A stretch of 64,000 bases of DNA from Lewinellaceae bacterium (lineage in GTDB: Bacteria; Bacteroidota; Bacteroidia; Chitinophagales; Saprospiraceae), in the NCBI GenBank assembly GCA_020636155.1, contig JACJYM010000003.1, forward strand, positions 257,819 to 321,818. Direction: 5' to 3'. This document shows, one piece after another, positions 26,376-34,953 of this stretch (within the stretch, counting starts at the first letter, position 1; each line of letters starts with the position of its first letter). A program made the translations under genes and the position numbers. The notes beneath the pieces were generated by a model, which did not search any database, was not told the origin of the DNA, and saw only the letters and a list, made by a program, of their open reading frames with translations.

Positions 26376-27237
26376 TGAATCGTTTATTGATGGCAAATAT
26401 AATATTTATTCCTAGGGCAATAGATACCAAGATGGATAGCCACGAAATTTGGTTTGCCGAATTATCCTGTGGCAGTTCAGATGCATCGATTCCAGAGTAA
26501 TAAAGTACAATCAGTGGCACAGCATTGTTGAGTGTGTGCAAAGCGATGGAGTACCAAAGATTTCGACTAATCCAATAAGCATAGCCTAGAAGAAGGCCTA
26601 TCACCATTTTTGGTAAAAATGCCACAGGTTGTAAGTGTACAGCACTAAAGATAATGGATGACACAATGATGGCAATCCACGATGGTTTAAAAAATTCTTG
26701 AAGCCCTTTTTGGATAACACCTCTGAAAAGTAACTCTTCACTAAATCCTGCAATCATCGCAATGGAAATTAAATTTACCATCAAGTCACCGGCATTATGC
26801 ATGACCAAGATGGAGGACAAATCTGATAAACTGGAATCATCCATTTTTTGCATCCAATCCGGCCAAGGAATATTCATACTAAACTCCGCCATTAAAGATG
26901 CCAGAGGTAGGGTACAAAAATACAAAGCGACAAACCATACCAAACTTATCATATCTGTCTGTGGCTGTAAATCTAGTTCCTTGGCAAATTCTTTTTTCTT
27001 AGTAAATGTGAGGTATAGCACAGCACTTCCCGCAAAACTTATGAGGTTAGACAAGCCTACGAGGAGCTTAAAATAATTGGCATTGATAGAGTCGGAATTG
27101 ACGATTTCTGAAATATTTAAGTCCATTATTTCATTCAGGCTTAAACCCTTAATCAAAAGCCCTGTTACTAAGACAGCGTTGCCTAGAAATACACAGATTA
27201 ATATCGCAGAAATAAGTAATATTGCCTTTTTTAACAT
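26359..27237 (-). CDS. CPBP family intramembrane metalloprotease
   Basis: An ~292-residue polytopic protein from the ATG at 27237 (MLKKAILLISAIL). The frame is open further upstream, but that part would overlap pdxJ and is not family-like. The three CPBP (Rce1-like) motifs are present: EELLFRG (EExxxR), an FSAVH histidine and HTLNNAVP (HxxxN). In this family these form a glutamate-based protease site in the membrane. Partner and substrate are unknown. It overlaps cdsA and diverges from pdxJ, with 13 bp between the starts. Confidence 0.9.
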   Translation of the reverse strand: MLKKAILLISAILICVFLGNAVLVTGLLIKGLSLNEIMDLNISEIVNSDSINANYFKLLVGLSNLISFAGSAVLYLTFTKKKEFAKELDLQPQTDMISLVWFVALYFCTLPLASLMAEFSMNIPWPDWMQKMDDSSLSDLSSILVMHNAGDLMVNLISIAMIAGFSEELLFRGVIQKGLQEFFKPSWIAIIVSSIIFSAVHLQPVAFLPKMVIGLLLGYAYWISRNLWYSIALHTLNNAVPLIVLYYSGIDASELPQDNSANQISWLSILVSIALGINIIFAINKRFNGPKT

Positions 27238-27250
27238 TGAAAACCAGTAT

Positions 27251-27976
27251 ATGTCAGCTACAAAACTAAGTGTAAATATCAATAAAGTTGCGCTTATCAG
27301 AAATTCAAGAGGAAGTAATTTGCCTGACGTGTTAAAATTCGCTAGAGATTGCGAGGAATTTGGAGCTGATGGTATCACGGTGCATCCGCGACCTGATGAG
27401 AGGCACATTAGATATTCTGACCTGCAAGGCTTAAAGGATCAAAACACGACAGAATTTAACATTGAGGGATACCCGTCTCAAGATTTTATTGATAAGGTCG
27501 TTGCGGTGGTTCCCGATCAGGTGACCTTGGTTCCTGACCCACCGGGTGTGTTGACTTCAAATCAGGGTTGGGATATTGGTTTACACAAGGAGTTTTTGAT
27601 AGATACGATTTCTAAATTTAAGGAATTTGGAATCAGAGTGAGCTTGTTTATTGAGCCGGATCCGAGTATCATTGCATTGGCAAAAGCCGTCCAAGCGGAT
27701 CGAGTGGAGTTATATACCGGTCATTATGCCGATGAGTTTTTACAGAATCGCCAAAGGGCGGTGGAAGCTTATTCAAAGACGGCACAGGAAGCATTTGATG
27801 CAGGTATTGGACTTAATGCTGGACACGATTTGAATTTGGATAACTTGAGGTTTTTTAAAGAAAATGTCATTGGATTGAAAGAAGTTTCTATCGGTCACGC
27901 ATTGATATCTGATGCCTTGTATTATGGAATTAGCAATGTTATAAAAATGTATAAAAACGAGTTAAGTTTTAGATAA
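27251..27976 (+). CDS. pdxJ: Pyridoxine 5'-phosphate synthase
   Basis: A 241-residue TIM barrel from the ATG at 27251 (MSATKLSVNINKVALIRNSR). The 58 codons open upstream are antisense to the CPBP gene and are discarded. Family signatures include DGITVHPRPDERHIR, TLVPDPPG (variant of the usual E-R), RVSLFIEPDP, ELYTGHYA and LNAGHDLN then IGHALISDAL. It condenses 1-deoxyxylulose 5-phosphate with 3-amino-2-oxopropyl phosphate in the vitamin B6 pathway. Usual family length. Confidence 0.96.
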   Translation: MSATKLSVNINKVALIRNSRGSNLPDVLKFARDCEEFGADGITVHPRPDERHIRYSDLQGLKDQNTTEFNIEGYPSQDFIDKVVAVVPDQVTLVPDPPGVLTSNQGWDIGLHKEFLIDTISKFKEFGIRVSLFIEPDPSIIALAKAVQADRVELYTGHYADEFLQNRQRAVEAYSKTAQEAFDAGIGLNAGHDLNLDNLRFFKENVIGLKEVSIGHALISDALYYGISNVIKMYKNELSFR

Positions 27977-28025
27977 ATAGTTATTTATATATGTTCATAA
28001 AAATTAAAGTGTATTAATTGTAGTT

Positions 28026-28745
28026 TTGAAGCCTCGAGTAAAATTTCAGGATTTAGGAAAGATTCGCTATCAAGATGCATGGGATTACCAACATGAATTG
28101 TTGAATGCCATTGTCGCTGAAAAACGTCAGGAAAGTACGGATGTATCTACCTTGCTCTCGAATAATTACTTGCTTTTTTGTGAACATAATCCGGTTTATA
28201 CCTTGGGTAAAAGTGGTTCAGAATCTCACCTTAAAAGGACTCCCGATGAGTTAGAATCTTTAGGAATTGAATTTTTTAAAATCAACAGAGGGGGAGATAT
28301 TACCTATCACGGCCCCGGCCAGATAACGGGCTATCCAATTTTAAATTTGGATTTATTTTTTAGAGATGTTCACCGATATGTGAGGACATTGGAGGAGGTC
28401 ATCATTCAATCATTGAAAGAATATGGATTGAATGGCGAACGGGTAGTGGGCTACACGGGAGTTTGGCTGGCACCCGATGAGAAAAACCCATTTTATAGGA
28501 AGATATGTGCCATTGGGGTACATTTATCGAGATGGGTAACGATGCACGGTTTTGCGTTGAATGTCAATACCGAATTACCCTATTTTGAAAACATCATACC
28601 ATGCGGAATTTTGGATGATGACAAAAGGGTGACATCACTGGCCATAGAATTAGGAGAAAAACAAGATATGAATCAAGTAAAATTGGCTTTAAAAGATAAT
28701 TTTGCACGATTATTTGAATTTGAATATACAAATGACAAAACATAG
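28026..28745 (+). CDS. lipB: Lipoyl(octanoyl) transferase
   Basis: A 239-residue protein with the LipB signatures RGGDITYHGPGQITGYP, the Lys-containing KICAIGVHLSRWVTMHG and the catalytic Cys in ENIIPCGI. It moves octanoyl from acyl carrier protein to lipoyl domains, feeding the complexes that lpdA serves. An in-frame stop (TAG at 28021-28023) just upstream leaves a TTG at 28026 as the only sensible start. The last bases overlap the thioesterase start. Confidence 0.95.
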   Translation: MKPRVKFQDLGKIRYQDAWDYQHELLNAIVAEKRQESTDVSTLLSNNYLLFCEHNPVYTLGKSGSESHLKRTPDELESLGIEFFKINRGGDITYHGPGQITGYPILNLDLFFRDVHRYVRTLEEVIIQSLKEYGLNGERVVGYTGVWLAPDEKNPFYRKICAIGVHLSRWVTMHGFALNVNTELPYFENIIPCGILDDDKRVTSLAIELGEKQDMNQVKLALKDNFARLFEFEYTNDKT

Positions 28746-29268
28746 AAAAAAAGAAAAATTGGTTGGGGAGTCCCTGACTGTAATGACCGAAATGGTGATG
28801 CCTAACGATACCAATCCACTAGGTAATCTCATGGGTGGTTATTTGATGCGGTGGATGGATATTGCGACCAGTATTTGTGCCGGAAAACATTGTGAAGCCT
28901 ATGTGGTCACAGCGTCTGTTGATCACGTCAGTTTTCAGAATCCTATCAAGCTAGGAGATGTGATTACGCTTACGGCTAAGATTACCCGGGCATTTAACAC
29001 ATCCGTAGAGGTGTTCGTGGAGGTGAGTACAGCCAATATCATGGGAGGAGAGGCTAAAAAGTCAAACCACGCCTACTTCACCTTTGTGGCTTTGGATGCA
29101 CAGACCCTAAAGCCGATTCCTGTCCCGCCCTTGCGACCTGTGACAGGAGAAGAACAAAAGCAGTACGAAGGAGCCGTGCGACGAAGAGAATTGAGATTGA
29201 TACTGAGTGGAAGATTGGCTCCCAAAGATGCAACAGAGATAAAGAATTTCTTTGCATCTCAAAACTAG
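28732..29268 (+). CDS. Hotdog-fold acyl-CoA thioesterase
   Basis: A 178-residue YciA/BACH-type hotdog protein. I start it at the ATG at 28732 (MTKHRKKEKLV), which overlaps the lipB stop and suits coupling. A longer frame begins at 28702. The motif TEMVMPNDTNPLGNLMGGYL carries the conserved Asn and GG of the active site, followed by the helix MRWMDIATS. Paired with VTASVDHVSFQNPI. It hydrolyses acyl-CoA, chain preference unknown. Probably one operon with lipB. Confidence 0.9.
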   Translation: MTKHRKKEKLVGESLTVMTEMVMPNDTNPLGNLMGGYLMRWMDIATSICAGKHCEAYVVTASVDHVSFQNPIKLGDVITLTAKITRAFNTSVEVFVEVSTANIMGGEAKKSNHAYFTFVALDAQTLKPIPVPPLRPVTGEEQKQYEGAVRRRELRLILSGRLAPKDATEIKNFFASQN

Positions 29269-29365
29269 ATTTAATTGTTAAGGGGCATTTAAAATTTTTA
29301 TATTATGAAAATAATTAATATGTTTATCCCTTCTTGATTTTGCAAATAATAAAAGTGTTAATTTT

Positions 29366-30586
29366 TTGGAAAGTAATATTAATCTAGTCCTCGATTCTGA
29401 TAAGCAATCGGTTTTAAATTATTTTTCGCAACTCTTCGATGAAAAAGTTGGGGTTCAAAAATTTGACGTCAATGGTATCTCCGTACAGTTGAAACGTATC
29501 GATGCTTTGGATATCATTCCTGATTCGAATTCTGTGAAATTGAGTCTTCCATTGGCCATGAGCCTGTATAAATCAGCAGGTATTTTTAGTGTCGAAGCGA
29601 CCGGAAAATTGGCCATGAAATTGGCGGTTAAGTTTCAGATTTTGAAGAATAACGTGCTAAGTACCGAGACGAATATTATTAGTTGGGACTGGATAGAGGA
29701 GCCAAAAATTGAAATTGGAAGTCTCGACCTGCCAGTGGAAAAATTGACCAATCTTGCCTTGAAGCATTACGAACCGGTATTGACGGCGAAAATGGACGAA
29801 CTAATTGCTCAGAACCTCAATCTCAATGATTTTCTGCACACCATGTTAGTCAAGAGTAATGAAGTCATCAGCGCCAGTGATTGGTTAGGTATCAAGTACA
29901 AACCCACGATATATAGCATCGATATACATGACTTTCAGTTGCAAAATGGTCGATATAAGTTGGATGCGAAAGTGTTTGGTGACATCGAAGTGTCTGACAG
30001 TTTTATAGGGTCATCCTTCGTGCCAGAAATTAGGTTGTTTCCGGATGGAAATAAAGAAAAATCAAGCTTGAGTATCAGTGTAGATTTGCATTTTGATGTG
30101 ATTAAAAACATAATTTTAGACCAATTTTCTGAAATCGAAATTGGTGGTAAGCCACTTAATCTTACAGACATTGATATCCATTATATTGGCGATAAATTGA
30201 ATCTGGAAATAGACATAGATTCTCCTATCAAGGCCGATTTATTTTTAAGTGGTAAGCCTCGATTTGATTCGAATAATCAAAGCATTGACTTTGATGATTT
30301 GGATGTCAAAGTGAAGGCCAGTAATATCCTTTACAAACTGACGGCACCGGTCATAGCAGGGGTCATTGAAAACCGCATCAAGAGCATGGTGCCCATCTCT
30401 GTAAGAGAATTATTACAAATAGCCAATCAAAAATTGAGCGACACTACCCGTGAGAAAACAGGGGAGAAAATAAATCTGAGCATCGAGGAGTCAAGAGTAG
30501 AAGAAATCATCATCTATAACAATATGATTTCCCTAAAAATCGGGGCTTATGAGGTGGAAGTGATGGTAAATCTCTTGCCTTCATAG
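29366..30586 (+). CDS. Beta-rich protein of unknown function, N-terminus doubtful
   Basis: A 406-residue protein of alternating strands with two related halves, suggestive of a TULIP/BPI-like or DUF4403-like lipid-binding fold. I cannot assign it firmly. The only start in frame is a TTG at 29366. About 55 bp upstream, another frame starts with an ATG and a short hydrophobic run (MKIINMFIPS) and then stops. An original signal sequence may have been separated by an indel in the T-rich stretch. It is not membrane-spanning in its present form. Confidence 0.65.
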   Translation: MESNINLVLDSDKQSVLNYFSQLFDEKVGVQKFDVNGISVQLKRIDALDIIPDSNSVKLSLPLAMSLYKSAGIFSVEATGKLAMKLAVKFQILKNNVLSTETNIISWDWIEEPKIEIGSLDLPVEKLTNLALKHYEPVLTAKMDELIAQNLNLNDFLHTMLVKSNEVISASDWLGIKYKPTIYSIDIHDFQLQNGRYKLDAKVFGDIEVSDSFIGSSFVPEIRLFPDGNKEKSSLSISVDLHFDVIKNIILDQFSEIEIGGKPLNLTDIDIHYIGDKLNLEIDIDSPIKADLFLSGKPRFDSNNQSIDFDDLDVKVKASNILYKLTAPVIAGVIENRIKSMVPISVRELLQIANQKLSDTTREKTGEKINLSIEESRVEEIIIYNNMISLKIGAYEVEVMVNLLPS

Positions 30587-30595
30587 AAGGAAGCC

Positions 30596-30658
30596 GACCA
30601 TGTCTGACATAGTTGCGGCACAGAGATAGGATGATTAATGTAGACGATTGATTTTTGG
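30596..30658 (+). repeat. 63-bp repeat family C, copy 1
   Basis: This aligns without gaps to 43261-43323; by eye 47 of 63 bases match. It starts GACCATGTCTG, has a central GGATGATTAA and ends TTGATTTTTG. It lies just after the stop at 30586 and ahead of the rpsP promoter. Confidence 0.6.
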
Positions 30659-30760
30659 CATTTAATCAATTTTAAGCAATTAGAAGCTGAATGTTGCTTA
30701 GAGAATTTGAAGGTATATTGAGCAATGCAATGGATGTGATTTAAAGATAATGATATTTTC

Positions 30761-30791
30761 TTGCACAAGAAAGTAAAAAGAATTACCTTTG
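30761..30791 (+). promoter_or_regulatory. rpsP promoter
   Basis: The -33-like TTG is at 30761-30763 and the -7 TACCTTTG is at 30784-30791, 20 bp apart, about 75 bp ahead of rpsP. This is the Bacteroidota housekeeping pattern. Confidence 0.6.
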
Positions 30792-30864
30792 CCCCGTTAA
30801 AAATCCGATGCTCGCTTTTCGAGGTATTTGGGTTTGGCATTAACCAATTAAATTTTAACTTAAA

Positions 30865-31350
30865 ATGGCAGTAAAAATCAGACTGGCACGTAGAGGCCGA
30901 AAAAAACAACCTTTTTACCACATCGTAGTAGCCGATGCGAGAGCTCCGAGAGATGGTAAGTACATCGAGCAGATAGGAAGTTATAATCCTATGACAAAAC
31001 CTGCAACAGTTGAGCTAGATAGAGATAAAGCGCTACAATGGTTGCAAAATGGAGCTCAACCAACGGAAACAGTTAATTCTATTTTTAGATTTAAAGGGGT
31101 GAATTTTAGAAAACACTTATTGAGAGGTGTTAAAAAAGGAGCTTTTGATCTTGAGCAAGCAGACAAACTTTGGAAAGAATGGATAGATGTGAAAGAAGCT
31201 AGAATCGAATCTAGACGTGAAGCATCAAGACAAGAAAAACAAGATTTCTGGAAAAAATTCAGTGGTGAAATAAAAGAAGTTAAAAAGCAAGATAACACTG
31301 AAGCGCTTAAAGAATTTACCGAGGCCGGTAAGTCGACAGAAGAGGAATAG
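30865..31350 (+). CDS. rpsP: 30S ribosomal protein S16
   Basis: A 161-residue protein. The first ~80 residues are the S16 core (MAVKIRLARRGRKKQPFYHI, VADARAPRDGKYIEQIGSYNP). An ~80-residue charged, helical C-terminal tail rich in Lys and Glu follows; such tails are usual in Bacteroidota S16 and absent from E. coli. It is an assembly protein of the small ribosomal subunit. Here it is monocistronic: rimM and trmD do not follow, and two hairpins close the unit. Confidence 0.97.
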   Translation: MAVKIRLARRGRKKQPFYHIVVADARAPRDGKYIEQIGSYNPMTKPATVELDRDKALQWLQNGAQPTETVNSIFRFKGVNFRKHLLRGVKKGAFDLEQADKLWKEWIDVKEARIESRREASRQEKQDFWKKFSGEIKEVKKQDNTEALKEFTEAGKSTEEE

Positions 31351-31356
31351 TGAAAG

Positions 31357-31371
31357 ACCCCTTGAGGGGGT
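31357..31371 (+). terminator. First hairpin after rpsP
   Basis: A short CCCC-TTGA-GGGG hairpin followed by a T-rich stretch, 7 bp after the rpsP stop codon. Confidence 0.55.
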
Positions 31372-31397
31372 AATTTTATATAAGACGGAACAATCAA

Positions 31398-31432
31398 AGA
31401 CCTGATAAAACGAATGCAGTTTTATCAGGTCT
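31398..31432 (+). terminator. Strong hairpin between rpsP and the next gene
   Basis: A 14-bp perfect stem, AGACCTGATAAAAC (31398-31411) and GTTTTATCAGGTCT (31419-31432), with a 7-nt loop and TTAATTT after it. It ends 38 bp before the next start codon, so it could also act in that gene's leader. Confidence 0.65.
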
Positions 31433-31470
31433 TAATTTAAAGGCACATTATTAAATAAAATATATTCGAC

Positions 31471-32859
31471 ATGCAAGAATTAGATAAAAACTACTTAACA
31501 GAGTTACAAAATATTTCAGGAGGTATTCAAAATTCCGATCTTTTAGCTCAATACTTGGACACTGAGGAAGAAGAAGTGTATAAGGCTTTGACTGAAGAAT
31601 TCGAACCGAGAATCCACGAATTATACTTAAAGGTGGCAAATAATAATCCTTTGCAAATCGAATCATTTGAGAATGAATTGCTGAATCCTGAGTTTGAAGG
31701 CTTGTATTTACCTAAGGTATTGGGATATTCAGTCTTGCGAGGAGAAATCAACGACCAATACAAGTATATTAAACCACAGAATCACTTTAAAGATGTTTTA
31801 ATGGCAATTTGTAACTCTGCAAATTTTGATTTGATAAAATTGAGAATTGGGCAGACTGTGCAAGTCGGATTTTTCTTGAGCAGCGACATTTGGATTACTA
31901 ATTTTATGGATCAGGTGACGAATAAAAAAGTGCTTAATTTTTTAGAGAGCCTCATGAGCGATAGATTCAGAGTAGAAAAAAACAGAGAGCTTGCTTATAA
32001 CAAGTATAAAATACAATTTAACTCTTTTAATTACCAAAGTGCAGAATTTCCAGCCAATCCTGCTGAACTAAAAAGCAAGGCAAAGTCACTAAAAAGCTTT
32101 TTGATACACCGTGCTGGAGATGATTATAACAATGATGCATTGATGGGTCACATAGGCCGATTTATCAATAATTCATCTCTATATGCGGAGGACAGTTATC
32201 TTGAATTATTGATGATAATTGGGATGATGTTTGACCTGAAGGGAGATTTGAGAGGTAACTATACTAAGGCTTTTGATGAGGTTAGAGCAAAGAATAAAGG
32301 TATTCAACAAGATTTCTTCACCATACTCGTGGATCTGCATGCGGATGAAAATATCAAAATGCATCCCGAATATGACAACCACCTTTCCAAGCTTGTCACA
32401 AGAAATAAAGATGAAATATCCAAGTATTTTGAATTAATGGATGTCATTCATGGCAAGGGTTATATTCATCAGGACAGCATCGATGCCACACAGAAATACG
32501 TGGATCAGCACGAAGGACTATCTCCTCAGAACAAATGTGTGAGGGAGACGATTTTGACCTATTTTGAAAAATTCATGAATAATCTTGAACCATCAGATTA
32601 CCCTGAATATTTCGAAATTAACAAGACATTTGTGTTGTACATGAATATTTTTTATAACCAAAGATTCAATCAAGCGGTGAAAGATATGAGTCTCAGGTAT
32701 ATTAAAAAATTATTAAAAACCTATACTGATAAACGTGGTCGAGATTATCAGGATATTAAGAAGTTCGTTACAGCCACATTCCTTGATATGAATTTCATGA
32801 ACGAAAAGGAAATCGCAGAATTATTTAAAACAAGAAGGGTTAAGAAAGTATCAAAGTAG
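31471..32859 (+). CDS. Conserved all-helical protein of unknown function
   Basis: A 462-residue, highly charged, mostly helical cytoplasmic protein without signal peptide or membrane segments. An acidic N-terminal patch (DTEEEEVYKALTEEFEP) and a repeat-like alpha-solenoid character are visible, ending in a basic tail (TRRVKKVSK). No motif points to catalysis. Probably a Bacteroidota-restricted conserved family that I cannot name. It is preceded by the strong hairpin at 31398-31432. Confidence 0.75.
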   Translation: MQELDKNYLTELQNISGGIQNSDLLAQYLDTEEEEVYKALTEEFEPRIHELYLKVANNNPLQIESFENELLNPEFEGLYLPKVLGYSVLRGEINDQYKYIKPQNHFKDVLMAICNSANFDLIKLRIGQTVQVGFFLSSDIWITNFMDQVTNKKVLNFLESLMSDRFRVEKNRELAYNKYKIQFNSFNYQSAEFPANPAELKSKAKSLKSFLIHRAGDDYNNDALMGHIGRFINNSSLYAEDSYLELLMIIGMMFDLKGDLRGNYTKAFDEVRAKNKGIQQDFFTILVDLHADENIKMHPEYDNHLSKLVTRNKDEISKYFELMDVIHGKGYIHQDSIDATQKYVDQHEGLSPQNKCVRETILTYFEKFMNNLEPSDYPEYFEINKTFVLYMNIFYNQRFNQAVKDMSLRYIKKLLKTYTDKRGRDYQDIKKFVTATFLDMNFMNEKEIAELFKTRRVKKVSK

Positions 32860-32945
32860 GCTTCACTTTTAGGTTCTTTTTTAGGCTGGTCAGTTAATTG
32901 AAATAATTTTTCTCACTTAACTGCTGGTCTAATTTTAGGGGAGTA

Positions 32946-33587
32946 TTATAGTTTTTTCTCTCCATTCAATTTATTTATCCAGTATGTGATATAAACAGTT
33001 CCGATAATACCTGGAACAAACCAATTCCATATTCCTGGCAAAATTTGATTTACTACAAAAAATGCGCTAACGGCAGCTATATAGCCACCAGTCATCTTTC
33101 CTAAGTGTAATTTCAACCAATTTCTTTTGAGTCGATGAATGTCTTTGAAAAGAGAAATGTCTCTAAATCCAAAAACTAACCCTACTAAACCAAAAACTGC
33201 TAAAACAATATTTAGTTTTCCGTCTAGAATCATGGGATATGTAATCATGAATAGACCTGTTAAGATAATCAAATAGGCTATAATTTTGTCAGGTAAAAAT
33301 TGAAATCCAACTTCCTTGTATCTTAAACTTCTATAGCCACTAATGAGGAAGTAGATGCTAAAAATTCCAATTGAAAACAAAAATGGACTTTCGTGATTAG
33401 GCAGTATGGATACAACAAAAGCGAGTATTGCAGAAATGAGCATGGCATAGTAAAATAATTTACCTGATTTCTTATGAAGATTATCACCTTTTTTTGTGAT
33501 TAGTGCTATCCCCCCACAAAAAAGAGCTACAGCTCCGAATGAGGCATGGAGTAAAATTAAAATTTGAGCTAATTTTTCTATTTCCAT
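32946..33587 (-). CDS. DUF2306-type membrane protein
   Basis: A 213-residue protein with about seven membrane helices. The HASFGAVALFCGG start and the HKKSGKLFYYAM segment after the first helix pair fit the DUF2306/predicted-membrane-protein group, and a later His (LKLHLGKMTGGYIAA) is consistent with haem- or quinone-binding histidines seen in such proteins. Function is unknown. It stands alone between a convergent neighbour and the disrupted gene below. Confidence 0.75.
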   Translation of the reverse strand: MEIEKLAQILILLHASFGAVALFCGGIALITKKGDNLHKKSGKLFYYAMLISAILAFVVSILPNHESPFLFSIGIFSIYFLISGYRSLRYKEVGFQFLPDKIIAYLIILTGLFMITYPMILDGKLNIVLAVFGLVGLVFGFRDISLFKDIHRLKRNWLKLHLGKMTGGYIAAVSAFFVVNQILPGIWNWFVPGIIGTVYITYWINKLNGEKKL

Positions 33588-33675
33588 CGCTTAGTTTTAG
33601 ATCCATGAATAAAATTTCGTTCTCTATCTATTATCCTTTTATTCTTTCTTGATGCTACTTAAAATTTTTAATTGT

Positions 33676-34023
33676 TCAAATCCCTAATCGTTGTCTTGCA
33701 AAAAGAAGTATTCCCAAAGTTGTCAGAGAAAATATAGTACCTACAGGAATCTACCACAGAGTGAGAATACTCACCGTTATACCCAGTGAAAATGCCCAAG
33801 GCTGGCACGTTGTGAGGCCATAAAGCCATAGTAGCCATAGTATTCCTAGCGAGATAAATAAGGGGCCAAGCTTGAATACATTTATTTCAAATTTGTTAAA
33901 AATAATAGACCATGGCCCTGGTTTTTCTGGCCCGATATACTTGCCTTTGAGTATTACATAAATACCATCCAGCAGCATAAAACCTCCATTTGCAATGCCG
34001 AGAATTGTGAGTATTGTTTTCAT
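33676..34023 (-). pseudogene. Small membrane protein interrupted by an in-frame TAG
   Basis: From the ATG at 34023 (MKTILTILGIANGGFM) the frame encodes three hydrophobic helices with the loop KYIGPEKPGPWS and then meets a TAG at 33751-33753. The same frame continues beyond it with IPVGTIFSLTTLGILLFARQ, exactly the fourth hydrophobic helix such proteins have, to a TGA at 33676-33678. A single nonsense change (or suppression/sequencing error) explains this. Without the tail the ORF is 90 residues. A start 13 codons upstream is also open. Function unknown. Confidence 0.6.
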
Positions 34024-34267
34024 TTTTAATGCTTTATCAATATTGGTTAAACTAAAAAACACCCATAATAAAAACTGGAAATCATCATTTCAGAGAGAAA
34101 GATAGATATTCTCTAAATGTTATGCAAGATTGGAACTTGCAATCTATTCTAACTTATGCGATTATCACGATGTTGTTCACACAGAATCGATAGTCTTGAG
34201 TATTGGGTACTAGGATTTTATTGGCGTCCTATTTTTTACTATTTTTACATCATATTTTATAAAACAG

Positions 34268-34945
34268 ATGAGTGTAGGCATTAGGATGAAACTAAATGAG
34301 GGCTTCTATCTCAGGAACCCTCAAGACACCGAAATCGGGAGAAGTATTATCAAATATAGCATTAGGTTGATTCACGAAATTGGCCTAGAGGCATTTACTT
34401 TTAAAAAATTGGCGGCCGAAATAAATTCTACGGAGGCCACTATTTATCGGTATTTTGAGAACAAACACAACCTACTATTTTATCTGGTATCGTGGTATTG
34501 GGAGTGGATTAATTACCTAATTTATGTCAATACTCAGAATATTTCTGATCCCATTCAAAAGCTAAAAATCGTCATTCATTCCTTCATTGTTGCACGGATG
34601 GACAATCCGGATATTGATTATGTAAATGAATCGATTCTACAAAAAGTGGTCATCGAAGAGGGACCCAAAGTTTTCTTTACTAAAGATATCGATAAGGAAA
34701 ATTCCAAAGGCTTTTTTGCAAATTATGTTCACCTAATCGACACCGTGTCGCAAGTGATTTTGGAAATAGCTCCTGACTTTTTATATCCGCATGCATTAGC
34801 AACGAATTTGTACGATATGGCAAATAACAATGCTTATTTTGCCGAGCATTTACCAGGTTTGACGGATATTCCTAATAGCGTGAATACTCAAGAAGAACTT
34901 GAAAGTATGTTAGAGAAATTTTGTGCTAAATTGTTAGATTTTTAA
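34268..34945 (+). CDS. TetR-family transcriptional regulator
   Basis: A 225-residue protein with an N-terminal TetR helix-turn-helix (residues ~25-70): IIKYSIRLIHEIGLEAFTFK, then KLAAEINSTEATIYRYFENK, the canonical recognition helix. The ligand-binding C-terminal domain is unassigned. An ATG six codons in (MKLNEGF) is an alternative start. It converges with rimO, and the gene it controls is not obvious. The divergent neighbour is the interrupted small membrane protein, which is a possible target. Confidence 0.88.
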   Translation: MSVGIRMKLNEGFYLRNPQDTEIGRSIIKYSIRLIHEIGLEAFTFKKLAAEINSTEATIYRYFENKHNLLFYLVSWYWEWINYLIYVNTQNISDPIQKLKIVIHSFIVARMDNPDIDYVNESILQKVVIEEGPKVFFTKDIDKENSKGFFANYVHLIDTVSQVILEIAPDFLYPHALATNLYDMANNNAYFAEHLPGLTDIPNSVNTQEELESMLEKFCAKLLDF

Positions 34946-34953
34946 AACTTAGA

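Noticed and set aside
27077..27250. N-terminal extension of PdxJ by 58 residues
   Set aside because: It is antisense to the CPBP protease, and the PdxJ family starts near the ATG at 27251.
27238..27408. N-terminal extension of the CPBP protease by 57 residues
   Set aside because: It would be antisense to pdxJ and lacks hydrophobic helices of the right type before MLKKAILL.
30547..30921. A 124-codon minus-strand ORF overlapping the repeat and rpsP start
   Set aside because: It runs antisense through the rpsP promoter and start, and its Cys/Ser/His-rich composition is unlike a real gene.
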